The notes beneath the pieces were generated by a model. It made no database searches, was not told where the DNA came from, and saw nothing but the letters and a program-made list of their open reading frames with translations. From Vishniacozyma victoriae (lineage: Eukaryota; Basidiomycota; Tremellomycetes; Tremellales; Bulleribasidiaceae), in assembly GCA_017654735.1 (NCBI GenBank), contig JADPYG010000001.1, forward strand, positions 1 to 64,000: a stretch of 64,000 bases of DNA. The letters run 5' to 3'. Positions 16,254 through 26,904 of the stretch are shown here, piece after piece. Every line of letters starts with the position of its first letter. Position 1 is the stretch's first letter. A program made the position numbers and the translations under genes.

Positions 16254-17469
16254 TCAAGAATGGCTTGCTCTCGCCTGATCGTCAGCTGGGATGATCTCAC
16301 GACTTACCTCTTCTAGCATCGTTCGAAGCCGCTTTTCCCGTGCTTCCGCCGCCTTTTCGGCTTTCTCGATTCGCTCCAAGGTCTGCAGCAAGACCGTGTC
16401 GTCAGAGGCTTCAGCCTTACCGTTTGCGCCAGATGTCACTGCCAGCAACTGTAAAAGTGCTTTGACCTGGTCAGCGTCGAATTGCGGTAGAGTGACGCTA
16501 GGTTGGACATGAGGAGGTTGTTCGACAGGATTTGCGGGGTGCGTTGCAGCCGATTTGGAAGGTGAGCTAGTCTGGGGGTGGAGAGTCGAAGTTTTTGTTG
16601 CCGACACGGTTCGGTCCGTCTTCATCAGATGGTGGGGACGACTCGAGCTGCCCAAGAGCTTTCGCATCGCCCCCGTAGGTGTATCGTCCATCTCCGGCAT
16701 ATCCTTGTTTTCGAACGCCAAAGGCCCCTGCGTGTTGAGAGAGCCAAACGTCGAAGCCGATAGATGTCGAGTCGCTATCTTGGACGAGCGTTTAGCAGAG
16801 GGCATGATGGATACCGATCGTCTGAGTGCCGCCATCGATGGTTTGGGTAGCGGGGTTGATGCAGAAAAGCAAGTGGATTGGGATAGAGGCGGTCGGACCT
16901 GATGATCCACTTTCCAGTCCGGTCCTAGGACACCTCCTATAATCCTTTCGAGTTCCTGCTTATAAGTACTGCGCGTAGAGATATCATTGCAGTGACAGAC
17001 TTTGACGTAGACCTTGTATTGCTCGATAGTCTCGTGCTTTTGTTCATTGTCTCTGATTGATTAGCGACAAACACAGACTCACGCACCTCTGAGAGCCCCT
17101 AAGCAAATCCTCGGATGTCTGCCATTCTTCTTGCACACGCTGATGGTCGGCGAGGGGCACACTTGAGTCGGCGTCGGTCTCGAGATCGTCAATTCGTTGG
17201 CGTAGCTATACGTTAGTCGACTCACTTCCATTTTTCAAGACAGCTTACCTTGGCGATCAACTCGGCCTGCTGATATTGATAGTCGTCCTGGCCGTAGACC
17301 TGAATGTTAGATATGAGCAGTCAAGAAGATAGTCGCTTACTGGTCCGCTTCCCAGCTGCTTACTGACCGAGTCGGTCGAGTCACCCTCTTCGAATATCGT
17401 GTTGGTGGTCGTGGTGAGATCAGCCGGATGGAACGAGACTGACATGCGCGATTTGGCTCGAGTAGACAT
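16254..17469 (-). CDS. Orphan coiled-coil protein, 354 aa
   Basis: Five exons join in frame: 17469-17341, 17299-17249, 17205-17087, 17052-16308 and 16274-16254. I do not recognise the family. The first part (MSTRAKSRMSVSFHPADL) is basic. Residues about 45-130 (YQQAELIAKLRQRIDDLE, QEEWQTSEDLLRGSQR) look like a coiled coil followed by GGVLGPDW. The middle is Ser/Pro-rich and basic, and the end is a second coiled coil (LLQTLERIEKAEKAAEAREKRL). The pattern suits a cytoskeletal, spindle-pole or kinetochore part, but that is only a guess from shape. The last intron is 33 nt, a multiple of three and without a stop, so keeping it gives a 365-residue form with the same stop codon. Confidence 0.7.
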
Positions 17470-17701
17470 TCCTGATATAGACTGTGCGATGTTGATAATG
17501 GTGCATACATGTTGTTATGCTTTCTCCTTATCATCTGAAAGAAAGGGAGACGACTGTGGATATCGTTGAATGACTTTCTACTCGACCCCTAGTTATCCAC
17601 GTGCGTGAGGGGCCCCATTCTACAGTGTGTATAACCTGAAGTAACTTGGATGAACTGATCAATCTAAACCTCGCATTCATCTCTCCATTGAATCAGGTCA
17701 C

Positions 17702-20700
17702 ATGGGTAACGATCAGTCTCGAGGGAGCTCAACCCAGGCTCAAGTGGCGGAGAAGACGCCCAATTATTATCAGCTCCTTCAAATAGATGAGGAGGCTGAA
17801 TTTGACGAGATCAAGGTAAGTGTTGCGTACACCTGTCAAGAATCCACGCTGACGGCTTTTAGCGGTCGTACCGCAAACTCGCCGTAAGTCCTTGAAGGGA
17901 TCCAAGAGACTCAATTGATGTCAGCTCTTGAATCACCCGGATAAAAATCCAGACCGCGTGGCTGAAGCTACGAAGCTGTTCGCTGATCTCCAACATGCGT
18001 ACGAGGTGAGTTCAAGAGTCGGACATGGCGTCTAGGAGAGTCAGCGCTGATAAACCAGGTTTTGAGCGATCCCAATGTAATTCTCTTCTCCTCGGTTTCG
18101 GTCTCGCCACTATGCTGACGACCAGGAACGAGCCTTTTACGACAAGAATCTACACACCGCTGCTCCCCCAACCGATGATGATTTGTATGATCATGTTCGT
18201 ACCGGTGCCGAAGGGGACCCAAAATCAAAGTTGAATCGTCGACGAAAAGGCGATCCTGGAGTGAGCTTGGAGCAGTTGATGCGTTTCTTCGATCCAAGCA
18301 TGACGAAGAGGATGGACGATAGCACAGAGGTGAGCGATAGGCGACGGTCAACGCTAACATGGCTAGGGCTTTTTCTCAGTCTATCGAACTCTATTCGCGC
18401 TCTTGGCAGCCGACGAAGTCCTACACACTGATACGCCTTTGGAATACCCCACTTTCGGCAGCTCGACCGATCAGTATGCTCCCCCACCCGGACTCACTCG
18501 AGCACAAAAGGACGGTCAGGTCTGGGCGAGGGACTTCTACACTGTCTGGAGCGAGTTTTCGACCGAGAAGAAGTTTGATTGGGTTGCCAAGTGGGATCTA
18601 AGCAAAGGGGATGACAGGCAGATCCGGCGTCTCATGGAAAGAGAGAACAAGAAGATCCGGGATGATTACAAGCGGGACTACAACGAGGCCGTGCGAGTGA
18701 GTCTCTTCATCTATTTGACCCATGAATTGCGCTGACGCCTCAAGCAACTAGCCCTCTTTCTGCAACATCGAGACCCTAGATATAAGCAGCATCAAGCGAA
18801 ACTTAGGGCATTACGAGCTTCCAGCAAGAAGGCTTCAACAGCTGCACCATCGACGACACCGCCTATCAGATCAGTCGAGACGGAGAAGCAAAAGGAGGAA
18901 GCGAGACTACGTGCAGCGGAAGAATACGAAGAGCAAGAGTGGCAGAGACTGCACCTTGATCCAGTCAGTGGGGAAAGCGAAGACGAGGAGCCAGAAGATG
19001 AGGGTGATGGGACCGGCGTTCGTCTGGATGACGGCCAAGGCGGCGAGATGTTCGATTGCGTAGCCTGTGACAAGACTTTCCTGTCGGAAGCGAGCTGGGA
19101 GAATCACGAAAGGAGCAAGAAACATAAACAAGCGGTCTGGAGGTATGTCTTGAGATCTATATGGGCTGACGTCTAGGTTGAAGAAGGAAATGCAAATGGA
19201 TGATGGCGCCTTTGACCAGGATGCGGATATCATCTCGGGAGCGACGTCCCCCGGATTGGACGAAGAGCTTCAGAACAGCGACGATTCGCTTGCAGCCGAT
19301 CTGATAGCTGAGCTGGACGATTTGGATCTCGACATCGGCAACACAGTCAAGTGAGTACACGATCTATCGAAATTCTGCTTGAAGCTAAAGGACAGATCAA
19401 AGAAAAAGCGCAAAGGTACGCGTCTAGCGCCCGCTGCTACACAGCATGAGGATCTAGCAGAGACGAGTCAAGAAGCGAAAAACGCTCCGGCCGTCCAATC
19501 ACTACCCACGACTCCGGCAGAAGACGACGATGCGCCTAGCGAAATCTCGAAACGAGACAAACGTCGAGCCAAAGAAGCCAAGAAAAAGGCAGCAGAAGAG
19601 GCAGAACATCTCGCTCGCAAAGAAGCCCGCAAAGCTGGCAGAAAGGCCCAAGCTGCCCCAGATACGCTTGCCGAGCAAAATGACAAGCTTCGAAAGGATG
19701 ACGGCCGATCGCGCAATGACGAAGATTTTATGACCCCTCGCACAAAGAAGGGGAAGGGCAAGCAGATTCGATCTCAGCAATTGCCGGATGAGTTCGGCGA
19801 GGATAAGGTAGCTAGAGCTGTACTGGCAATCAAGACGAATCGGGAGAAGATGTTGGACAAGTGGGGTGAGAGCTGGAGTGGTGAGTCAAAACTGCTTGCG
19901 CCCGCTGATTCATAGATATGTGGCAGACCATATCTCGCCTGTACGCTCAAGATGATAGCAGTGAGGATCACGGCCCGATATCAGATCTGCAAATCCTATG
20001 TCTCGGTCTTGGAAAACCCTTTTCAGATCGGAGTGCACAAATACAGCTGGCATTACTGCTGGAACTATCTGCTCGCCTACAGCAAGCGATCGGGATCACG
20101 GCCTTCGACCCAGCAAGTGACGAGGGCGATCGCAAAGTTTATGAGCATTTTGGGATTACATACATGGAGGAGAATCTAGTAAGTCATCTCTGGTCGAATG
20201 AAGCCTCGTCTGACGTCGGCAGATGGGTAGACACAAGCTTGATCCCGCTGCGCCATATCTACTGTACATGCCCCACTGCTCTCGAGCTCTGTACGAATCA
20301 ATCTTACATACAAATTTTGAGCCCACGCTGGCAAAGCCTCCAGCACGCATCGTCCTCGGAAACGACTTGGCCGAGTATATCGACTTTGTCCGCACAGGGC
20401 CCGAAGATCAATCAACGCAGCAGCCTACCGAAGATGAATTCAGCAAACCAAAAAAGAAGCGTAAAGGAAAGACTGGACACTCTCCACCGAAAGATGGAGT
20501 ATTGGAGCGCCTAGGTATGTGGCACATGCGATTCTGAAGCTGATTATCAGTACCTCACATGTCTGTATTACAAATGAGCACGTTACCGGAAACGAATCTT
20601 CCTGGCTTTGCAAGAGCGTTCCTCTCGCTTTGCTTCATGTGGCTTCCTTCAGAGAAGGTTGAGGCGATAGACTGGGAAAAGCCTTTACCTGAGGTTGTTT

Positions 20701-20735
20701 GGCCGGACGACGGCGAGGTTGTGGGGAGACACTAG
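17702..20735 (+). CDS. JJJ1: JJJ1/DNAJC21-type J-protein fused to an SRR1-like domain, 854 aa
   Basis: Twelve exons join in frame: 17702-17815, 17863-17883, 17925-18005, 18059-18076, 18126-18329, 18367-18696, 18745-19142, 19177-19350, 19396-19880, 19916-20178, 20223-20514 and 20551-20735. MGNDQS at the start may be myristoylated. The J-domain (about residues 20-85) keeps HPD in NHPDKNPD. A long middle and a C2H2 finger (CVACDKTF...H...H, about 359-382) are those of Jjj1, the cytosolic J-protein that helps recycle 60S biogenesis factors. The family's second C2H2 finger is missing. Instead the frame runs without a stop into an SRR1/Ber1-like domain (about 580-854): CLGLGKPFSD, YEHFGITYMEENL, YMPHCSRALYESIL and IVLGNDL. 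Exon 9, which carries the junction, is one open frame of 485 nt. Two micro-exons (21 and 18 nt) lie in the J-domain. Confidence 0.85.
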
Positions 20736-20914
20736 CCCAGATGAATTAGAGTCTATAATGCTTGAGCCACCACTATATGTATATTTGGCACACGTGCATC
20801 CGCTTTCTCCGTCCAGTAACAAGAGAGGCATCAATTCATAACATACAGGGAAGAGGCATTAATGGATCGTGATGAGATTAGATACAGCTAAATGACCAAC
20901 CGTTAGGCCAAAAT

Positions 20915-23233
20915 TTACGAGACCACTGTCTTTGAAACCTTCTTCTTCAGCTTCTTGGACCCTGACTTTTTGATCGCCCTTCTCCCCCAATCCCCAGGCA
21001 ACCCACCATCTCGAGCATCCCACTCTTCACCTTCTAAGATCAATTGCCTCGGGGGCAGACCTGCCTCCCACGCTCCGGGGCTTTGGATCGCCAAGACTGG
21101 TGCTTTGGACTTTAAACTAGCCGCCTGTGGAGTAGAAACTTCCTCTGAGGCAGGCTTCATGAATTGAGCGGGGATTTCTGGTACCGGCGGAGCGGCTACT
21201 GGGAGGAGTAGGGCAGCTCGGAGTGATTTTATCGATCTTCGTGCTCGGATTTGATTTTCGGCAGGACGGCTGGAAATTGAAGGTCCGGGTTGGGGAGGTG
21301 TCATGGGCTTATAAAAGAATGATTTTGTATAGTCGATACTACCCTTCAGGTGGAGCGGACCTTTTGGTGGTGTTGCTGGGACAGTCCCTCTCGATGGATT
21401 CTTTGGCTTTCGAGCACTCCAACCCCATCCGGCATACGACTCGCCCTGTTCATCCCAATCAAGCCGAGGCGACAAGACAGGTGAAGAGTCATCGTCCGAT
21501 GTGGGCCTGGCGGGCGCACCGACAGCCTCTCTCAGTCGTGCCATCGATGGACGCAGTCGGAGCGACATGGCGGCTACAGCGCCTTTGCTGGGTGGCCGGG
21601 TGACTACTGGAGGAAGATCGACAGCAGCGTTTGAAGCCGAATCGCACATGACTGTGGATGTCGTGACGAGCGTTGGTGCAGCTGCAGCGGTGGGCGATAT
21701 CCACAAAGCGCCAGCTTGATTGGTTGCTGGTTGCTCGGTCGGTAGGGTTTGGTATGTCGAGTGAGATCCGATCAGAACGGAGCGAATCGAACCAAACCAG
21801 CTCGATTCGGGAGGAGTTGTTTTTAGGACGGGTGTTGATTTGGCGATCCTTAATTTGGTGGCTCGATCAGCGTACTTTTTGGGTCGCTCCACTACCATGG
21901 AGGCCGTTGTTTCCGAAGAGGGAGCATCAAGTTCGGCGGTTTGATCATCGGTAGAAGGTGTGGGCTCGTGTGTGTCGACTGCCGGCAACGCGATCGGCTG
22001 TTTAGGAGGTGTATCGAATTCGTCGTCGTACTCCAGCGCACCCTCCATCACGCGCTTCCCAATAGCATCCAAATCCTGCGACGACTGCCTACTTCCAAAC
22101 ATGACCAGAGAATCATCCACACCATATTCCTCCTCGACAGTGGCCCTTTCTTCGCTGCTTTGTCGACTAGATGACCCCAGGCTATCGATTTCGAAGCGCT
22201 GGTGAGAGAACATGTTATCTTCTTCGTCACATTGCTCGTAATTATCTGGTAGAGGACCGTAGCCGAATGCCTCTTCGTCGAAAACAGGTGGTGCTGGTTC
22301 GTACGCAGCGACTATGCTTTCTGGGGTGCGGATTGCGGCCGAAATACTCGAAGCCGGCTTTGTCGGGGACGATGGCTCTACAGGCGTTGCGGCTCGGCTG
22401 ACCAAAGGTCGTTGCTCCTGAGGAATCGGCTTTCGTAGCGGTGTCGCATTGGCGAGTTCCATGTTGCTTTTAACCTTCCTGATACTCTCTCCTTGGGCAA
22501 TCAAGCTCGATCCCCATTCCGACGAAACTCCTTCATCGACGACAGGACCTTTTGCAGGCGGTGACAGCTCGATGACTGCTTTCGCAGCCCGTCCAAGAGC
22601 GGCCATACCTCCACCCCACCACGATTCCGACTGTTGACTTGTAGACAAGACCTCCTTGTCGGCCAGTCGGATATCTTGCAGTGCCAAATCGCGAAGCATG
22701 GCCGAACTTGATCTGAATGGGATGGTGGGTTCGGTGATATTTTGTATGCGGTGCTCGAGAGGACGGGGAGACGACTCTTTGCGCTTCAGCCCAAATGTAC
22801 CGTACAGATCGTTGATCTCTTCTGATTCCTCTTCCTCAAATGTCTGCTTGATCCGTCTCGTCTTTTCGGCTTCGGGAGTACAGATCCTAGTGTCCTTGTA
22901 GCCTGCCTGCCTGAGAAGATCTTCCAGCGAAGACAGTTCTTTGATACGAATGACGGGATTGGTGGAGGGGGCTAGACGATTTGGGATTGGACGGGATTGG
23001 TAGGACTGTTGATCGATTGAGGGTACGGGATGTTTAGGGCGGCGGTTATTGTTTCTAGACTTGCCCTTGTTGTTGTTGTTTTGGGATTGAGTTTGGGGAC
23101 GTAGCTGGGGCTGAGATCGGTGATTGCGAGATAGCTTGGCGGGGTACCTTGCCATTGGCGTGGGAGTCTCGGGGATTTGAGTAGCCTGATGGTCAGGATG
23201 AGTGGATAGACGTGGGACCGAACAGCTCACCAT
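20915..23233 (-). CDS. Orphan Ser/Pro-rich protein, about 757 aa
   Basis: One long open frame (23185-20915) of disordered, Ser/Pro/Glu-rich protein. I do not recognise it. Short conserved-looking islands are ELSSLEDLLRQAGYKDTRIC, EEEESEEINDLYGTFGLKR, and the basic end WGRRAIKKSGSKKLKKK. The frame has no ATG upstream of a strong donor: the only fit I find is an ATG at 23233-23231 followed at once by a 45-nt intron (23230-23186, gtgagc...catcag) and then GCTACTCAAATC. The intron has no stop and is a multiple of three, so an unspliced form is also possible. A further upstream exon cannot be excluded, since the open frame continues to about 23419 without an ATG. Confidence 0.6.
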   Translation of the reverse strand: MVSCSVPRLSTHPDHQATQIPETPTPMARYPAKLSRNHRSQPQLRPQTQSQNNNNKGKSRNNNRRPKHPVPSIDQQSYQSRPIPNRLAPSTNPVIRIKELSSLEDLLRQAGYKDTRICTPEAEKTRRIKQTFEEEESEEINDLYGTFGLKRKESSPRPLEHRIQNITEPTIPFRSSSAMLRDLALQDIRLADKEVLSTSQQSESWWGGGMAALGRAAKAVIELSPPAKGPVVDEGVSSEWGSSLIAQGESIRKVKSNMELANATPLRKPIPQEQRPLVSRAATPVEPSSPTKPASSISAAIRTPESIVAAYEPAPPVFDEEAFGYGPLPDNYEQCDEEDNMFSHQRFEIDSLGSSSRQSSEERATVEEEYGVDDSLVMFGSRQSSQDLDAIGKRVMEGALEYDDEFDTPPKQPIALPAVDTHEPTPSTDDQTAELDAPSSETTASMVVERPKKYADRATKLRIAKSTPVLKTTPPESSWFGSIRSVLIGSHSTYQTLPTEQPATNQAGALWISPTAAAAPTLVTTSTVMCDSASNAAVDLPPVVTRPPSKGAVAAMSLRLRPSMARLREAVGAPARPTSDDDSSPVLSPRLDWDEQGESYAGWGWSARKPKNPSRGTVPATPPKGPLHLKGSIDYTKSFFYKPMTPPQPGPSISSRPAENQIRARRSIKSLRAALLLPVAAPPVPEIPAQFMKPASEEVSTPQAASLKSKAPVLAIQSPGAWEAGLPPRQLILEGEEWDARDGGLPGDWGRRAIKKSGSKKLKKKVSKTVVS

Positions 23234-23602
23234 ATTGATACCGGCTAAAATGGTACTAGATCTGCGAATGAGCCGATGAAGAGGTGGTCGAAATATGTCT
23301 GAGTCGGAGATGTCCCACGACCCAGGCTGTGAGTCGGGAATGGATATCGAACGAGATGACGTGTTTGATGTTGATATGGCTCGACCTTGTATTGGTCGAG
23401 CTAATTGGGAGTGATACAATAGTGTCTATGCTTAGGTGTATAGATGATAGCACACAGATAGATAGATGGGTAATAATATGGTGGCTGAATGTTTGAAAGA
23501 TAAACAAGTGAGCCGCCCTGAGTACCTTAGATTTGATTCCGTCATTAACAAAGAAAGCAGTCGCGTCCATTTCATGCATTTGATACATTCATGTACAATC
23601 AT

Positions 23603-24838
23603 TCATAGGTTATACGCCGCTATTAATCTCTCCATGCGAAGAGATTGCCGACACAGTGGACACTCGGGCTGAACCATCAGTCATGCTCAAATCCAAGCAA
23701 CAATTCACTCACCTTGTCTAATCCGCCCAGACACCCCCAGCAAAAGACATGCCCACATTCCGTCACTGCTACAGTACCTCCACTCCCCTCGCCGGTGCCT
23801 CTTGGCTCTAGACACAATGTACATTGCCGTTCGTCAACTTCAGACGCCTCCATTGTCAGATAAGTGTTGGGCTCGTCTCCTATCGCGTTGGTGCCTTGAG
23901 CGTTTCTCGATTCCATGGCGGTGGAGGTCGAGCTTGAGTCCTCGGATGTCGACTCGGCAAGACTACGACTTTGACGAGATGTCCATAGTCTAGCAAATAG
24001 AGGAAGGGCGAGAAGGAAAGCCAAAGGTTCGTACGAGGGCCGTTTGGCTTGTCGAGGAGCTGTAGTGGAGATCTAAAGATCAGCTCAATCCGCGGCCGAG
24101 ATCTGTGATACTCACATAGCTCAATCCTGTCAATCGACGTCCGAACTCAAGGTATCTTCCACCGTACAAAAATGCGATGGTGTTCAGCTCGGCTAAGCTC
24201 TGACCAACAGGTGATTCAAGCCAGTTTGCAAGACGATCCCGAAATTTGGATAGACCTGTAGTCCGATTGTTCTCCCCGCGAATGTTGTTGGTGATGGTGG
24301 ACGTCGTCAAAGCCATTGGAGCCAGTAGGAATAAGATGGTAGTGATGCGTCGCTGCGATGTCAGTCAAGCTTGCCGCATCGGAGAGCTGATGACCTGCCA
24401 GTCGAGACAAACGGGCGCTGCGAGACGTCCGAGGCAGAATATCGGTATACTCTTCACCTAACGTCTGCATTGCTCTGCCCAGGGTCAATTTCAGATAAAC
24501 AGCCTTGATCATCAAGTCCACCATGGGCTGCCGTAGAGCTAACCATCTTGTACCTATCTCTCAGCGATGGACGTATAGGAAGGCCTAGCTCACCAGCCAT
24601 AGACCGGATGAGTTCCGATACTAGGTCGACTAGCCTTGCTACTTGTGATGAGTCCCGTTGGTATGATCTCACTGGCGGTAAGTGCCGTCCCCCAACACAG
24701 CCACTCACAGATTTGAGCTTGGGAGGCAGTCGGCAATGACAATTTTGCATAGGGGTCCACTGTCTGGCCGGCCTGGTCGGCCTGTGGGGGTGGAAAGATG
24801 ACATTCGGGGCGGCTAATGAAGAGGATGCTCTCGACAT
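23603..24838 (-). CDS. PEX10: PEX10 peroxisomal RING E3 ubiquitin ligase
   Basis: Several short exons rebuild a peroxin-10. From the ATG at 24838 (MSRASSSLAAPNVIF), exons give IRSYQRDSSQVARLVDLVSE, then LGEEYTDILPR, the membrane part FLYGGRYLEFGRRLTGLSY, and a linker. A C-terminal RING follows: CTLCLEP...TECGHVFCWGCL, then a last exon PECPLCRQSLRMERLIAAYNL ending at 23603. The EEYTDI and YGRYLEFGRRLTGL blocks are family signatures. With PEX2 and PEX12 it forms the ligase that ubiquitinates the PEX5 receptor so it can be pulled back out of the peroxisome membrane. All eight RING metal ligands are visible. Confidence 0.9.
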
Positions 24839-25080
24839 ATTTGGTGTGATTGGTGAGCGGTATGTAGTCAGCGTTGCATAGCTGTTGAAGTATAGCAGAA
24901 CTACTTGACAGGTAGGCCGAGGCAAGAGACGGTTATAGTTGGTAGGCGGGTACTTATATGGTACACCCATTTAAACAAATCAATCAGTATGTATTCAACC
25001 CTTACTGATGTAGTCTACAGTTCATCTACCTCTATTCACTTTACATCTTCTTATGTCTCGATACTCACATTCACATTCCA

Positions 25081-26725
25081 ATGACTGTGGACGTGAAATC
25101 AAAACATACCTTCTCAGATAGTCCATGGTTCTGCGATGGCTCCGCATCATCCCTTCCTCAGCCAGAGCAGAATGTAGTTCAGGTCAGTAACACATCCATT
25201 GCCACATCTCCACATTCTTGCTGACAGTCTTAGGGCCATTTTAAAAAGAGGGTCGCGTACTATCATCCAAAAGATGTTGGAAACTATCATTATGGAGTGA
25301 GTATGAACGACGGTACTGGGAAACTGGTACGGTGAGAGGTCGTCGTAGCAGGCCATGTTGACTAGTAGGAAGAACATCCTATGCGTCCGCACCGCATAGA
25401 ATTGACAAATCAACTTGTAATGGGTTATGGACTTCACAAACGCATGTCTGTGCACTCGCCCAGGATGGCTACGCAAGACGAACTCGCCGACTATCACAGT
25501 CAGGATTATCTCGAGTTTCTCAAGCGGTAAGTATCTTGTCGTAGGAGATGTGACATGCTGAGAAAGCTATAGCGCGACACCCTCTTCGAAAGGTATTCAA
25601 CACTCCGAAAACATCATGAAATACAGCCCTTCGGAGGACTGTCCGATATTCGACAACATGTTTTCCTTTTGTCAACAGTATGCCGGAGCGTCCTTGGCAG
25701 CGGCTCGGAAAATCGGCAATGACGCTACGGACATCGCCATCAACTGGAGCGGTGGGCTACACCACGCCAAGAAGAGTCAAGCAAGTGGGTTTTGCTACGT
25801 CAATGACATCGTGCTAGCTATCTTGCAATTACTTCGGTATGTGACATTTCCGCCTTGGTTATGGACGTATCTGACCCACAGAACACATCCTCGAGTACTC
25901 TACATCGACATCGACGCGCATCATGGGGACGGAGTTCAGGAGGCATTTTGGAGATCGGATCGGGTCATGACAGTTTCTTTCCACAAATACGGGGAAGGCT
26001 TCTTCCCTTTCACTGGTCGACTCGACGAAAGAGGTGACGGAAAGGGCAAATACTTCGCCTTGAATGTACCACTCCGCAGTGGAATTCGCGATCACAATTA
26101 CCTGCGGCTCTTCAAAGCTATCATGGAGCCGACCATCATGAAGTTCAGACCTACGGCTATCGTCCTCCAGTGCGGTGCCGACAGCTTGGCCGGTGATCGT
26201 CTTGGTCCGTTCAATTTGTCGATCAAGGCCCACGGAGAGTGCGTACGTTTCATCAAGACCTACGGTCTGCCTTTGCTGGTTCTGGGTGGTGGTGGATATC
26301 GTCAATCGTCTGTCGCAAGATGCTGGGCATACGAGACAGGGATCCTCACGGGTACATATCTGCCCAACGATCTACCGCAGAACAGCTATTACGAATACTA
26401 TGGTCCCGAACATAAACTTCATCCCGACTTGAAGAGTGAGAACCACAACATCCCGGATGACAATACGCCAACAATCATAGAACGTATACGAATCTTGACA
26501 TTGGAGAAATTGCGTTATTTGGATGGCGCTCCAAGCGTTCAGATGCAGGAGATTCCCCCCGATCTCATGGGCTTGAAAGAGGATGAAGAGCGAACTCTGC
26601 AAGAAAAGCTGGAAGAGGAGATTGGAGCGTTGAGTGGAGAGTACAGGAAGGACAGCAAGCAGCGGGATGGTGATCTTCTCTCAGAAGAGGTCACGAGAGC
26701 AGGAAAGACGTCTCGAAGGTACTAG
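25081..26725 (+). CDS. HOS2: HOS2-type class I histone deacetylase, 476 aa
   Basis: Five exons: 25081-25182, 25234-25296, 25369-25526, 25573-25836 and 25882-26725. The protein carries [29 protein letters not shown], the His pair GGLHHAKK, zinc-binding DIDAHHGDG and GADSL, and the catalytic Tyr in GGGGY. The words [22 protein letters not shown] and [17 protein letters not shown] match Hos2/HDAC3 rather than Rpd3, so it is probably the deacetylase of a Set3-type complex. Two spots are unusual: FFPFTG where the family has FFPGTG, and [14 protein letters not shown] where the family has GGGGYTxRNVxRxW. The fourth intron (25837-25881, 45 nt) is stopless and in phase, so unspliced RNA would add 15 residues inside the catalytic domain. 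Confidence 0.92.
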
Positions 26726-26904
26726 GGGTATTGGGATCATGGGCTCGTGTTTAGGGTTGTATATCACTCATCGCAATAATGTAGACGTATAGACCTGTGT
26801 TGTATAGCGTGCGCCAAATATGTATATCAGCGACACCATTATGGCTTTGCGTTGCAAATTCGGCATCACTGATCTGCTTCAAGATAAGTACATCATACAT
26901 CAAA

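Noticed and set aside
19379..19915. A separate gene starting MKLKDRSKKKRKG
   Set aside because: Its ATG lies inside an intron of the J-protein gene; splicing at 19351-19395 joins the rest of this frame to the upstream exons.
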